From an uncultured Anaerotignum sp. (GTDB lineage: Bacteria; Bacillota; Clostridia; Lachnospirales; Anaerotignaceae), in NCBI RefSeq assembly GCF_905212195.1, contig NZ_CAJMDQ010000025.1, positions 1-27,241 of the forward strand: 27,241 bases of DNA. The letters are read 5' to 3'. Positions 1 through 7,085 of the stretch are shown one piece after another. Under the pieces are notes generated by a model, which saw only the letters and a program-made list of their open reading frames with translations, ran no database searches and had not been told where the DNA came from. The position numbers and the translations under genes are program-made. Within the stretch, counting starts at the first letter, position 1. Every line of letters begins with the position of its first letter.

Positions 1-1
1 T

Positions 2-112
2 GAAAAAAGAATTGCTTATGAAGTATCTGTATCCAAAATATCTCTGCATACAGAAGAAAATGCGCCGCAGGAAAATGCGACAGAGGAAACACAGACTGGT
101 TTGGCGAAATAA
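2..112 (+). CDS. 3' end of an unidentified protein (partial)
   Basis: An open frame enters from the left edge and ends at TAA 110-112, giving the last 36 residues of a protein. The tail is rich in Glu, Asn and Thr, like a disordered C-terminus. The preceding stretch (IAYEVSVSKISL) could be a final beta strand, as in single-stranded DNA-binding proteins, but that resemblance is too weak for a name. The next gene starts 12 bases downstream, so the two are probably co-transcribed. No function is assigned. Confidence 0.5.
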   Translation, partial: EKRIAYEVSVSKISLHTEENAPQENATEETQTGLAK

Positions 113-124
113 CAGGAGTGAACA

Positions 125-610
125 ATGGTGAAAACAGGACAAATTGCAATTTATTATGGTGCAGGTAAAGGAAAAACAAGTGTATCCCTTGGCAAAGGCG
201 TTCGCGCCCTTGGAGAAAACCTGCGGGTGGTGATGATCCAGTTCATGGATTATCATAACAATCAGGAAATTGCATTGCTGGAAAAACTGGAACCGGATTT
301 TCGTATCTTCCATTTTGAGAAAGATCGGGAAGGTACGGAAATGACAGAAGAAATTCGTAAGGAAATCGCTTCGGAAATCCGAAATGCATTTAACTTTACG
401 AAAAAAATTCTGGATACAGGTGAATGTGATATGCTGATGTTGGATGGTATTCTGGAATGTGTGGAAGAAAACTATCTGTCAGAAGAAGAAGTGGTGGAGA
501 TGATGGAAAAACGTCCCAATACCATGGATATGATTTTGACAGGGGCAAGTCTGCCGGAATCCATTGCCCAGAAAGCAGACCATATCTATCAGATTGTAAC
601 AGAAAAGTAA
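125..610 (+). CDS. CobA/CobO-family corrinoid adenosyltransferase-like ATPase
   Basis: The 161-residue protein matches the CobA/CobO/BtuR family, P-loop enzymes that transfer the adenosyl group of ATP to the cobalt of cob(I)alamin-type corrinoids in the cytoplasm. The Walker A motif GAGKGKTS lies at residues 12-19, followed by the family's helix and a VVMIQF strand. It is shorter than typical members (about 170-200). Two usually conserved places differ: the LDE of the Walker B region reads LDG (residues 106-108), and the usual LTGR near the end reads LTGA (138-141). This may be a diverged subfamily with another role, so I give no gene symbol. AGGAG at 114-118 supports the ATG at 125. No other cobalamin gene is visible. 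Family assignment is firm; adenosyltransferase activity is inference. Confidence 0.72.
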   Translation: MVKTGQIAIYYGAGKGKTSVSLGKGVRALGENLRVVMIQFMDYHNNQEIALLEKLEPDFRIFHFEKDREGTEMTEEIRKEIASEIRNAFNFTKKILDTGECDMLMLDGILECVEENYLSEEEVVEMMEKRPNTMDMILTGASLPESIAQKADHIYQIVTEK

Positions 611-666
611 ATCCCATTTTCAGTAAAAAAGACTGTGCTTTCGGCACTGCCTCATAAGAAAATAAA

Positions 667-706
667 AGAAGCTGGAATTCTTCAACAGAAGGAATTCCAG
701 CTTTTA
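667..706. terminator. Bidirectional intrinsic terminator
   Basis: A 12-bp perfect inverted repeat (669-680 with 692-703, 11-base loop) is flanked by an A-rich run on the left and a T-rich run on the right. It can therefore end transcripts from both sides. It lies between the CobO-like gene and the convergent dapB. Confidence 0.8.
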
Positions 707-748
707 TATTTACGCAATATTGTTTTTTCTGAAGTCTGTTCGATATGC

Positions 749-1501
749 TTATGCCAGAACTTCTTTCATGGAATACAGACCAGCAGGCTGTTCAGCTAAG
801 AATTTTGCAGCTTTTACAGCGCCAACGGCAAATACTTCTCTGCTGGAAGCATGGTGGCTGAGGGTGATGACTTCGTCACGTCCTGCGAAGATGACATCAT
901 GTTCCCCAACGATATTGCCGCCGCGGATAGCATGAATACCGATTTCTGTGCGTTCCCGTTTTTCACGTTTCTGAGAACGATCGTATACATAGTGGAATTT
1001 TTCATCCATTGCAGCATTGATGGCGTCAGCCAGTGCCATAGCGGTGCCGCTGGGGGCGTCGATTTTCTGGTTATGATGTTTTTCTACCACTTCAATATCA
1101 AAGTTTGCATCGTAAAGAATCTGTGCTGCACGCTGTACCAGATCCAGCAGCAGGTTTACGCCGATGGACATGTTTGCAGATTTCAGAACAGCAACGCTTT
1201 TAGATGTTTCTTCCAGTTTTGCCTGTGTTTCATCAGAAAGAGCTGTTGTGCAGACAACAACGGGAATCTGTTTTTCTTTCGCAAAGTCCAGCAGAGCGGG
1301 AACAGCTGTTGCTGTGGAGAAGTCAATGATGACATCTGCGTCAACAGTGCATTCCGCAGGGGAAGCAAATACAGGGAAATCCAATGCAGGAACAGTAGGG
1401 TCGATACCTGCAACAATCTGGCAATCAGGGTCGTTTTTCACCAGGTCTGCTACGACATGACCCATTTTGCCGCCGCAGCCGTGCATGATGATATTTACCA
1501 T
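749..1501 (-). CDS. dapB: 4-hydroxy-tetrahydrodipicolinate reductase
   Basis: DapB reduces 4-hydroxy-tetrahydrodipicolinate to tetrahydrodipicolinate with NAD(P)H, in the diaminopimelate/lysine pathway. The 250-residue protein has the N-terminal dinucleotide-binding loop (GCGGKMG, residues 8-14), the active-site stretch EVVEKHHNQK (137-146) with the His pair H142/H143 and K146, and the substrate-binding PSGTA (150-154). Length is normal for the short clostridial form. AAGGAGG at 1512-1518 (read on the minus strand) sits 10 bases before the ATG at 1501. The gene follows dapA on the same strand, separated by 152 bases and a strong terminator, so it may be expressed partly by read-through or from its own promoter. 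Confidence 0.96.
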   Translation of the reverse strand: MVNIIMHGCGGKMGHVVADLVKNDPDCQIVAGIDPTVPALDFPVFASPAECTVDADVIIDFSTATAVPALLDFAKEKQIPVVVCTTALSDETQAKLEETSKSVAVLKSANMSIGVNLLLDLVQRAAQILYDANFDIEVVEKHHNQKIDAPSGTAMALADAINAAMDEKFHYVYDRSQKREKRERTEIGIHAIRGGNIVGEHDVIFAGRDEVITLSHHASSREVFAVGAVKAAKFLAEQPAGLYSMKEVLA

Positions 1502-1542
1502 AAATCAAAAACCTCCTTAAAATAAGTGAAAACAGCAGTATT

Positions 1543-1584
1543 CAAAAAGAAAGAGCCGGAACCTTTTAGGGGTGTTCCGGCTCT
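1543..1584 (-). terminator. Intercistronic terminator between dapA and dapB
   Basis: A perfect 11-bp GC-rich stem (1552-1562 with 1574-1584, 11-base loop) is followed, on the minus strand, by TTCTTTTTG. That is a textbook intrinsic terminator after dapA, but dapB continues on the same strand. It should lower dapB expression relative to dapA unless a promoter lies in the roughly 40 bases left before the dapB ribosome site. Confidence 0.85.
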
Positions 1585-1653
1585 GATGCATTTCGGTACG
1601 GATGCCCTTACTGGATGCATATATTTTGCTGTTTCAACAGAAATGAATGTGTC

Positions 1654-2538
1654 TTATTTCAGCAAACCGTAGTTTTTCAGTGCGGTTCTCAGTGTTTCCA
1701 GGTTCTTTTCTTCCATGTCGCACAGAGGCAGACGGCAAGGGCCTACTTCATAACCCATCAGGTTCAGCGCTGCTTTTACGGGGATGGGGTTTACTTCGCA
1801 GAACAGAGCCTTGATCAGTTCAATGGCATCCAGCTGCAGTTTTGCAGCACCTGCTACATCGCCAGCCATGAATTTTGCAACCATGTCATGGGTATTTTTA
1901 GGAGCAACGTTAGACAGTACGGAGATAACGCCTTTTGCGCCCAGTGCCAGCATAGGAACGATCTGATCGTCGTTGCCGCTGTAGATATCGAAGTCAGGGC
2001 CGCACAGTGCAGCGATTTCTGCAATCTGGGAGAAGTTGCCGCTAGCTTCTTTGATCGCTACGATATTTTTTACTTTGGACAGTTCGTAAACAGTCTTAGG
2101 TGCAATGTTGCAGCCGGTACGACCGGGTACGTTGTACAGAATTACAGGAATGGAAATGCTGTTTGCAACTGCTGTGTAGTGCAGGATCAGACCTTTCTGT
2201 GTTGCTTTGTTGTAGTAAGGTGTTACCAGCAGAACAGCGTCAGCGCCAGCTTTTTCGCAGCCCTGTGCCAGTGCGATGCAGTGTGCAGTATCGTTGCTGC
2301 CTGCGCCTGCGATAACAGGAACACGGCCGTTTGCAACTTCTTTGGAGAAACGTACACATTCGATCTGAACTTCGTCAGACAGTGTGGATGCTTCACCTGT
2401 TGTGCCGCAGATGATCAGGGCATCTGTTTCGTTTGCAATCTGGAATTCAATGAGTTCTTTCAGTTTATCAAAATTTACGCTGCCGTCAGCGTAGGTAGGG
2501 GTAACCAGTGCCACCCCAGCGCCTGTGAAAATAGACAT
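1654..2538 (-). CDS. dapA: 4-hydroxy-tetrahydrodipicolinate synthase
   Basis: DapA condenses pyruvate with aspartate semialdehyde, the committed step to diaminopimelate and lysine. The 294-residue protein is a full-length TIM barrel of the DHDPS/NAL family. The Schiff-base lysine is K163 in AIKEASG, the catalytic tyrosine Y135 is in YNVPGRT, the GTTGE pyruvate loop is at 45-49, and the substrate-binding arginine is R140. Together these identify DapA rather than the related aldolases. AAGGAGG lies just upstream of the ATG at 2538 on the minus strand. asd ends 40 bases upstream, so the two genes form one transcript controlled by the lysine riboswitch ahead of asd. Confidence 0.96.
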   Translation of the reverse strand: MSIFTGAGVALVTPTYADGSVNFDKLKELIEFQIANETDALIICGTTGEASTLSDEVQIECVRFSKEVANGRVPVIAGAGSNDTAHCIALAQGCEKAGADAVLLVTPYYNKATQKGLILHYTAVANSISIPVILYNVPGRTGCNIAPKTVYELSKVKNIVAIKEASGNFSQIAEIAALCGPDFDIYSGNDDQIVPMLALGAKGVISVLSNVAPKNTHDMVAKFMAGDVAGAAKLQLDAIELIKALFCEVNPIPVKAALNLMGYEVGPCRLPLCDMEEKNLETLRTALKNYGLLK

Positions 2539-2578
2539 AAGAATGACCTCCTTCGATGTTCAACAATATGATTTGGAA

Positions 2579-3574
2579 TTACTGCATGTTTTTGATGATT
2601 TCTTCTGCAATCTGAACAGCGTTTGTTGCAGCGCCTTTTCTGATGTTGTCAGCTACAACCCAGATGTTTACACCGCTTTCAACGCTTTCGTCACGACGTA
2701 CACGGCCGATGTATACTTCGTCATGGCCTGCAACATCTACAGCCAGAGGATATTCGTTGGCTTCGGAATTGTTCTGCAGTACAACGCCGGGAGCGTTTTT
2801 CAGTGTTTCCAGCAGGTCATCCATTTCGAAAGGTTTTTCAAATTCGATGTTGATGGATTCGCTGTGGCAGTCGAATACAGGTACACGAACGGTTGTTGCA
2901 GTTACGCGCATTTCGTCGTTATGCAGGATTTTTCTTGTTTCGTTTACCATTTTCATTTCTTCTTTTGTATAGCCGTTGTCCAGGAATACATCGATGTGAG
3001 GCAGGCAGTTGTTTGCGATGGGGTGAGGGAATTTCTTAGGAGCTTCCCCTTTCAGACCGTTTTCCAGGTCTTTCCATCCTGCCATACCTGCGCCGGATAC
3101 AGCCTGATATGTGGAGTAAACCACACGTTTGATTTTGTATTTGTCATCCAGAGGTTTCAGAGCAACCATAGCCTGAATTGTGGAGCAGTTGGGGTTTGCG
3201 ATGATGTTTTTGTGCCAAGCGATGTCCTCGGGGTTTACTTCAGGAACTACCAGAGGAACTTCGGGGTCCATACGCCACTGAGAGCTGTTGTCGATAACGA
3301 TACAGCCGTGTGCTGCTGCGATGGGAGCGAATTTTTCGCTGGTGCCGCCGCCTGCGGAGAACAGGGCGATGTCGATGGGTTTGTCAAAAGAATGTTCTGT
3401 CAGTTCTTCTACTGTATATTCTTTGCCGTTGAAAGTCAGTTTGGAGCCAGCGGAACGGCTGGATGCCATTACATAGAAGTTGTCGATGGGCAGCTGTCTT
3501 TCTTCCAGAACTTTCAGGAATGTTCTGCCTACCATACCGGTTGCGCCTACAACGGCAAGATTGATTTTTTTCAT
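2579..3574 (-). CDS. asd: Aspartate-semialdehyde dehydrogenase
   Basis: Asd reduces aspartyl phosphate to aspartate semialdehyde with NADPH, the branch point for lysine/diaminopimelate, threonine and methionine. The 331-residue protein begins with the NADP-binding loop VVGATGMVG (8-16). Its catalytic cysteine is C130 in ANPNCSTIQ, and the QAVSGAGMAG segment is also typical. The frame stays open 52 codons further upstream, but that part lies in the riboswitch leader and looks nothing like the family. The ATG at 3574 is preceded by GGAAGG-type sequence at 3586-3594 and matches the family's N-terminus, so I choose it. It is the first gene of the asd-dapA transcript. Confidence 0.96.
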   Translation of the reverse strand: MKKINLAVVGATGMVGRTFLKVLEERQLPIDNFYVMASSRSAGSKLTFNGKEYTVEELTEHSFDKPIDIALFSAGGGTSEKFAPIAAAHGCIVIDNSSQWRMDPEVPLVVPEVNPEDIAWHKNIIANPNCSTIQAMVALKPLDDKYKIKRVVYSTYQAVSGAGMAGWKDLENGLKGEAPKKFPHPIANNCLPHIDVFLDNGYTKEEMKMVNETRKILHNDEMRVTATTVRVPVFDCHSESINIEFEKPFEMDDLLETLKNAPGVVLQNNSEANEYPLAVDVAGHDEVYIGRVRRDESVESGVNIWVVADNIRKGAATNAVQIAEEIIKNMQ

Positions 3575-3631
3575 AATGATTGATACCTTCCTTCCCAGAA
3601 ATACGTTTGTGCGAGAGATGATTTTTGGTAA

Positions 3632-3655
3632 CAAAAAAGCCGGCCAGCGCCGACT
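3632..3655 (-). terminator. Riboswitch expression-platform terminator (distal)
   Basis: On the minus strand a 7-bp stem (3649-3655 with 3638-3644) closes a four-base GCTG loop and runs straight into TTTTTTGTT. It lies between the lysine aptamer and asd and is the stronger of two tandem terminators there. Confidence 0.85.
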
Positions 3656-3657
3656 GC

Positions 3658-3697
3658 AAAAAACCATAGAAAATAAACAATAGCAATAAACTATGGT
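3658..3697 (-). terminator. Riboswitch expression-platform hairpin (proximal)
   Basis: On the minus strand ACCATAG (3691-3697) pairs with CTATGGT (3663-3669) across a 21-base loop, followed by six T. The stem is short and AT-rich, so it could be a weak terminator or part of the switching structure between the aptamer and the stronger terminator. Confidence 0.55.
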
Positions 3698-3703
3698 AAT
3701 TAT

Positions 3704-3875
3704 CCAGTAGCGCTCCATTGGGAAACCCAATGACAGTCATACGGCTCTTAACCGCACAACCAGAAAAAAACAGATAAGGCCGTCTTTTTCTTCGGCATTT
3801 TCCCCTTTCGACGAGCCTCCTGTATCCCTTATGATATTGGCTCGGTTACTCTTGAAAAACGCACCTCTACTTTGT
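3704..3875 (-). promoter_or_regulatory. Lysine riboswitch (L-box) controlling asd-dapA
   Basis: Read on the minus strand, the leader carries the conserved lysine-aptamer blocks in order: AGAGGTGCG (about 3868-3860), AAGAGTAACCGAG, GAAAGGGG, ATGCCGAAG, then GACTGTCA and the closing GGAGCGCTACTGG (to about 3704). P1 is visible: AAAGTAG at the 5' end pairs with CTACT at the 3' end. Tandem terminators follow before asd. Known behaviour of this class is that bound lysine stabilises P1 and favours termination, so lysine should repress asd-dapA. I identified it by eye; no covariance search was run. Confidence 0.9.
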
Positions 3876-3897
3876 ATTTTTATGTACTTATGAAGTT

Positions 3898-3926
3898 AGT
3901 CTAACATCCAAATCGGATTCTGTCAA
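3898..3926 (-). promoter_or_regulatory. Sigma-A promoter for the asd leader
   Basis: On the minus strand a perfect -35 TTGACA (3921-3926) is spaced exactly 17 bases from the -10 TAGACT (3898-3903). Transcription would start near 3890, just before the 5' end of the lysine aptamer. Confidence 0.85.
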
Positions 3927-4020
3927 ACCTTTCCTGCATAATTTTCAAAATTATTTAAAGAATAAAAATAAGTACAAGAAAAAAGCCCATTTTTCAAGGA
4001 AAACAGGAGGTATAAAAATC

Positions 4021-4227
4021 ATGAAAAAAGAACTGACACCAGAACAAAAAGCAGACCTGCGTATGAAATATGAAATTGCGGAGGAGTTAGGGCTGTTGGA
4101 TAAAATTACAGAAAACGGATGGAAGGGGCTCACATCCAGAGAGAGCGGACGCATCGGCGGCATCATGGGAAAACGGAAGCGTGCACAGAAGCAGGAGGGA
4201 AAAAACGAGAAAAAGGCAGATGAATAA
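4021..4227 (+). CDS. Small acid-soluble spore protein, alpha/beta type
   Basis: The 68-residue protein fits the alpha/beta-type SASP family, which coats and protects DNA in dormant spores. The first family motif is clear: MKYEIAEELGL (17-27). The second block, GWKGLTSRESGRIGG (33-47), matches the family's G-x-LTSRExGxxGG segment. The C-terminus is short and very basic or charged (KRKRAQKQEGKNEKK), where longer SASPs have an extended glycine-rich tail; this is common in short clostridial members. CAGGAGG at 4004-4010 supports the ATG. It diverges from asd and has no partner gene. A spore-specific (sigma-G) promoter would be expected, but I could not identify one with confidence. Confidence 0.75.
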   Translation: MKKELTPEQKADLRMKYEIAEELGLLDKITENGWKGLTSRESGRIGGIMGKRKRAQKQEGKNEKKADE

Positions 4228-4237
4228 AGGGAAATAC

Positions 4238-4266
4238 TTGCTTTTCCATTTAGAAAACGGTATAAT
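4238..4266 (+). promoter_or_regulatory. Promoter for the methyltransferase-hslO-Nudix cluster
   Basis: TTGCTT (4238-4243), a 17-base spacer and a perfect TATAAT (4261-4266) lie 36 bases before the methyltransferase start. Confidence 0.7.
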
Positions 4267-4302
4267 TTTAGATTATGGCAACAAGGAAAGCGAGTGGAAA
4301 CA

Positions 4303-5052
4303 ATGAACGCATATACAGACTTTGCCACAGTCTATGATTTGTTTATGGAAGAAGTGCCTTATGACCAGTGGCTTTCTTTTCTGGAAGAAATCTGGCGGAA
4401 GGAAGGCTTGCAGCCGGAGGTCATTGCAGACCTTGGATGTGGGACAGGCAATCTGCTGGTGCCTTTGACAGAAAAGGGATACCGCACCATGGGTGTGGAC
4501 CTGTCTTTTGACATGCTCTGTCAGGCGGAAAAGAAACTGCGGGAAGCAGGACTTTCTTCTATATTATTGGAGCAGGATTTGACAGAGGTTTCTCTGCCGG
4601 AGGAGGCAGACTGTATCATCAGCGTTTGCGATAGCCTGAACTATCTGACAGAAGATGGAGAACTTTCAGCGGCTTTTGCCTGCGTGAAAGCATCTTTGCG
4701 GCAGGGCGGACTGTTTTTGTTTGATATGAATACAGAGTACAAATTCAGTGAAGTCCTTGCCCAGAATACTTATGCCGTTACAGAGGAACATGCAGCCTAT
4801 ATCTGGGAAAATGATTATGACCCGGAAGAAAAAATCAATGCCTATGCAGTGAACTTTTTTATAGAAGGAAATGACGGCAAATACGAAAGAACAGAAGAAG
4901 TGCATTATGAAAGAGCCTACAGTGTGGAAGAAATCAAAACTGCCTTGGCAGAAAACGGCTTCACGCTGGTAGGCATGTATGATGATTATACATGGGAAAG
5001 CCCCAAAGAAGATTGCCAGCGGATTGTGTTTGTGGCAAAAGGGGCAGAGTAA
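4303..5052 (+). CDS. Class I SAM-dependent methyltransferase
   Basis: The 249-residue protein has the Rossmann-like class I methyltransferase fold: motif I ADLGCGTGN (42-50), an acidic end of strand 2 (TMGVDLSFDML), and a motif resembling IISVCDSLNYL at strand 4. It would transfer a methyl group from S-adenosylmethionine to an unknown small molecule, RNA or protein. The C-terminal half (mixed strands with a YSVEEIKTALAENGF segment) is typical of stand-alone enzymes of this group. The frame allows a GTG at 4294, but AAGGAAAG at 4283-4290 would then lie too close, so I take the ATG at 4303. hslO follows after 19 bases and shares the transcript. The substrate cannot be read from the sequence. 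Confidence 0.85.
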   Translation: MNAYTDFATVYDLFMEEVPYDQWLSFLEEIWRKEGLQPEVIADLGCGTGNLLVPLTEKGYRTMGVDLSFDMLCQAEKKLREAGLSSILLEQDLTEVSLPEEADCIISVCDSLNYLTEDGELSAAFACVKASLRQGGLFLFDMNTEYKFSEVLAQNTYAVTEEHAAYIWENDYDPEEKINAYAVNFFIEGNDGKYERTEEVHYERAYSVEEIKTALAENGFTLVGMYDDYTWESPKEDCQRIVFVAKGAE

Positions 5053-5071
5053 GAAACGGAGGAAATACAAC

Positions 5072-5950
5072 ATGCAGGATTATATTATTCGTGCAACGGC
5101 AGGGAACGGCAGTATCCGTGCTTTTGCAGCAACAACAAGAGAAACCGTACAGTATGCAAGAGAAGTGCACCATACTTCTCCCGTAGCTTCTGCGGCACTG
5201 GGCAGAATGCTCACAGCGGCAGCGATGATGGGCAGCATGCTCAAAGGTGATAAAGACTTGGTAACATTACAGATTCGCAGCTTGGGTCCCCTGAAAGGCA
5301 TTGTGGTTTCCGGTGACTCTCACGGTCATGTAAAAGGCTATGTATTCAACCCGAATGTGGATATCCCCAGCAAATATCCCGGTAAACTGGATGTAGGCGG
5401 CGCCATTGGGGAAGGTTATATGAGCGTTATCCGCGACATCGGCCTGAAAGAACCCTATGCCGGCAGAATTCAGCTGGTCAGCGGCGAAATCGCAGAAGAC
5501 CTGACATATTATTTTGCACAGTCTGACCAGACACCTTCTTCTGTAGGTCTGGGTGTATTGGTAGAAACAGATACATCTATCCGTCGTGCCGGTGGCTTCA
5601 TTATTCAGCTGATGCCCGAAGCAACAGAAGAAATGATTTCCAAACTGGAACAGCGTCTGAACACCATTCCTTATGTGACAGACCTGTTGGATATGGGCAA
5701 AAGCCCTGAAGACATTCTGGAAATGATTCTGGGTGATATGGACCTGAAAATCATGGATAAGATGCCTGTAGAATTCTACTGCAATTGTTCCAAAGAACGT
5801 GTGGAAAAAGCACTTATCAGCATTGGTAAAGAAGAACTGGAAAAAATCATCCGTGAAGATAAAAAGGCAAATCTGCATTGCCATTTCTGCAATAAAGAAT
5901 ATAACTTCACAGAAGAAGAACTGAAAGAATTGCTGGAAAGCGCAAAGTAA
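5072..5950 (+). CDS. hslO: Redox-regulated chaperone Hsp33
   Basis: Hsp33 is a cytoplasmic holdase that is activated by oxidative unfolding and keeps damaged proteins from aggregating. The 292-residue protein has the N-terminal substrate-binding domain (LGRMLTAAAMMGSMLKGD, 43-60; GVVSGDSHGHVKGY-like segment near 77-90) and the C-terminal redox zinc centre CxC...CxxC at C237, C239, C270 and C273. All four zinc cysteines are present, so the switch should work. Length is normal (about 290). The start is the ATG at 5072, after GGAGGA; the frame is open further upstream but overlaps the methyltransferase. A Nudix hydrolase follows 28 bases later. Confidence 0.96.
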   Translation: MQDYIIRATAGNGSIRAFAATTRETVQYAREVHHTSPVASAALGRMLTAAAMMGSMLKGDKDLVTLQIRSLGPLKGIVVSGDSHGHVKGYVFNPNVDIPSKYPGKLDVGGAIGEGYMSVIRDIGLKEPYAGRIQLVSGEIAEDLTYYFAQSDQTPSSVGLGVLVETDTSIRRAGGFIIQLMPEATEEMISKLEQRLNTIPYVTDLLDMGKSPEDILEMILGDMDLKIMDKMPVEFYCNCSKERVEKALISIGKEELEKIIREDKKANLHCHFCNKEYNFTEEELKELLESAK

Positions 5951-5978
5951 GAAAAAATGAGGAAGGGAGGTGAATCAG

Positions 5979-6404
5979 ATGCATCGGGATTTTGCGGTGG
6001 CTGTAAAGGCTGTCATTGTCCGGGGTGACGAAGTGTTGGTGCTGCGTCGTTCCAAAGGAGAAATGGCAGGCAGTTATATGAACAAATATCAGAAATGGGA
6101 TTTGCCCGGCGGTGGGCTGCATTTTTACGAAAAGGCGGAAGATGGGCTGCTGCGGGAGATTCGGGAAGAAACATCCCTGTCTGTAGAGATTGGCAGACCC
6201 GTTTCCATGTTTGACATCATCCGGCATCAGATTCACCTCTGTATTTTTACATATGCGGCTGTTTGGACAGGTGGAGAGGTGCAGTTAAGCAAGGAACATG
6301 ATGGTTTTTTGTGGCTGCATAAAGACGAGGTGGAAGAAAGTGAATTGCCTCATTGGATGAAGCGGGATATCTTCCGAGCCCTGGAAGCCGTAGAAAAGAA
6401 GTAA
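5979..6404 (+). CDS. Nudix hydrolase
   Basis: Nudix enzymes hydrolyse nucleoside diphosphates linked to another group, often damaged or signalling nucleotides. The 141-residue protein has a nearly complete Nudix box, G-x5-E-x7-RE-x-x-EE: G45, E51, R59, E60, E63 and E64. The final glycine of the consensus is replaced by Ser, which does not remove a metal ligand. The preceding WDLPGGG (40-46) is the usual lead-in. GGGAGG at 5965-5970 supports the ATG at 5979 over the GTG at 5970. It is the last gene before a strong terminator. The substrate is unknown. Confidence 0.88.
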   Translation: MHRDFAVAVKAVIVRGDEVLVLRRSKGEMAGSYMNKYQKWDLPGGGLHFYEKAEDGLLREIREETSLSVEIGRPVSMFDIIRHQIHLCIFTYAAVWTGGEVQLSKEHDGFLWLHKDEVEESELPHWMKRDIFRALEAVEKK

Positions 6405-6415
6405 ATAGCGCAAAT

Positions 6416-6467
6416 AAAAGGACTTTGTTTCCATAGAGATCTATGTGGAGGCAAAGTCCTTTTTTTG
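6416..6467 (+). terminator. Intrinsic terminator after the Nudix gene
   Basis: AAAAGGACTTTG (6416-6427) pairs with CAAAGTCCTTTT (6452-6463). The loop contains a further CCATAG/CTATG helix, and the T run extends to 6466. It ends the methyltransferase-hslO-Nudix transcript. Confidence 0.9.
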
Positions 6468-6788
6468 CAGAAAAATCTGCAAAAAAAAATTCACTGTCAG
6501 TTTAAAGCGAAAAAGAACGCATATTCGTTCTGTATGACAATGGTAAAAGAAGAAAAGAATATCTAAATTGAAAGACAGGATTTTGTGGTATATGCACAAT
6601 TGCATATGAAATCAATAGGAAAAATAACGGTGAATCATTTTGCCTGCAAATAGATAGGACGCAAAGTATCCCTCGCAAGACCTTTAAAATTCAGGGTTTT
6701 GATTTTTTATGAAAAATTTTCGATTTATATTTAACAATAATGTTGGCAAATCTTCATTTTTCTATAATCATAGAGGCGGAAGTGTATA

Positions 6789-6817
6789 TTGACAATGTAG
6801 GAAAGAACCATTATTAT
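6789..6817 (+). promoter_or_regulatory. Upstream promoter P1 of the V-ATPase leader
   Basis: A perfect -35 TTGACA (6789-6794) and a -10 TATTAT (6812-6817) are spaced exactly 17 bases. Transcription would begin near 6824, about 260 bases before the first V-ATPase gene and only about 30 bases before the hairpin that follows. Confidence 0.75.
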
Positions 6818-6853
6818 TTAGATTAAGGTATGTTTGATATTTGATACATATCT

Positions 6854-6918
6854 GGAAGGGACTGGTAAAACTTATTCATATTAGACATTTTTTACCAGAT
6901 ATGACCTTCTCTTTTTTG
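6854..6918 (+). terminator. Leader attenuator-like terminator
   Basis: CTGGTAAAA (6862-6870) pairs with TTTTACCAG (6890-6898). Outside it GAAGG (6855-6859) can pair with CCTTC (6905-6909), and a TCTTTTTTG tract follows. A competing helix uses the same bases: CATATCTGG (6847-6855) with CCAGATATG (6895-6903). A second hairpin, CCTTCTCTT (6905-6913) with AAGAGAAGG (6932-6940), would sequester the terminator's outer strand. Mutually exclusive helices beside a T run suggest attenuation; no ligand or factor is evident. Confidence 0.55.
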
Positions 6919-7003
6919 TATTATTATGAAGAAGAGAAGGGGAAACTGCATTTGTTTATTCTTGGGATATTTTTTATGTAAGGAAACATAAGTTGACATT
7001 TTT

Positions 7004-7033
7004 TTAACAAAAAGTGTTTTTTGTGTCTATACA
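7004..7033 (+). promoter_or_regulatory. Possible second V-ATPase promoter
   Basis: TTAACA (7004-7009), an 18-base spacer and TATACA (7028-7033) lie about 50 bases before the first gene. A perfect TTGACA at 6993-6998 lacks a properly spaced -10. Moderate support only. Confidence 0.4.
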
Positions 7034-7085
7034 TTAGAAACACCTGATAACATGCAGTAAACTTGCAGCGAGAGAGGTGATAAAA

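Larger units (their letters stand above)
6468..7085 (+). other. Non-coding leader region of the V-ATPase operon
   Basis: About 620 bases carry no credible gene and are strongly AT-rich. The first part holds a small palindrome (6461-6486, probably an extension of the preceding terminator) and a GGACGCAAAG motif near 6657-6666. The second part holds a strong promoter (6789-6817), a long hairpin ending in a T run (about 6854-6918), an overlapping alternative hairpin (6905-6940) and a second, weaker promoter candidate (7004-7033). No tRNA-like fold was seen. Confidence 0.6.

Noticed and set aside
851..1525. Long open frames opposite dapB, dapA, asd and the V-ATPase genes
   Set aside because: They are antisense shadows with Cys/Phe/Gln-rich, low-quality translations and no ribosome sites, lying over well-identified genes.
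3575..3730. 52-codon N-terminal extension of asd
   Set aside because: It covers the riboswitch terminators, has no family similarity, and a good ribosome site stands before the internal ATG at 3574.
6634..6700. GGACGCAAAG core resembling a cyclic di-GMP-I riboswitch
   Set aside because: The short motif matches, but the helix expected between the two conserved GCAAA segments is absent and no matching receptor hairpin follows. A covariance search (RF01051) would settle it.
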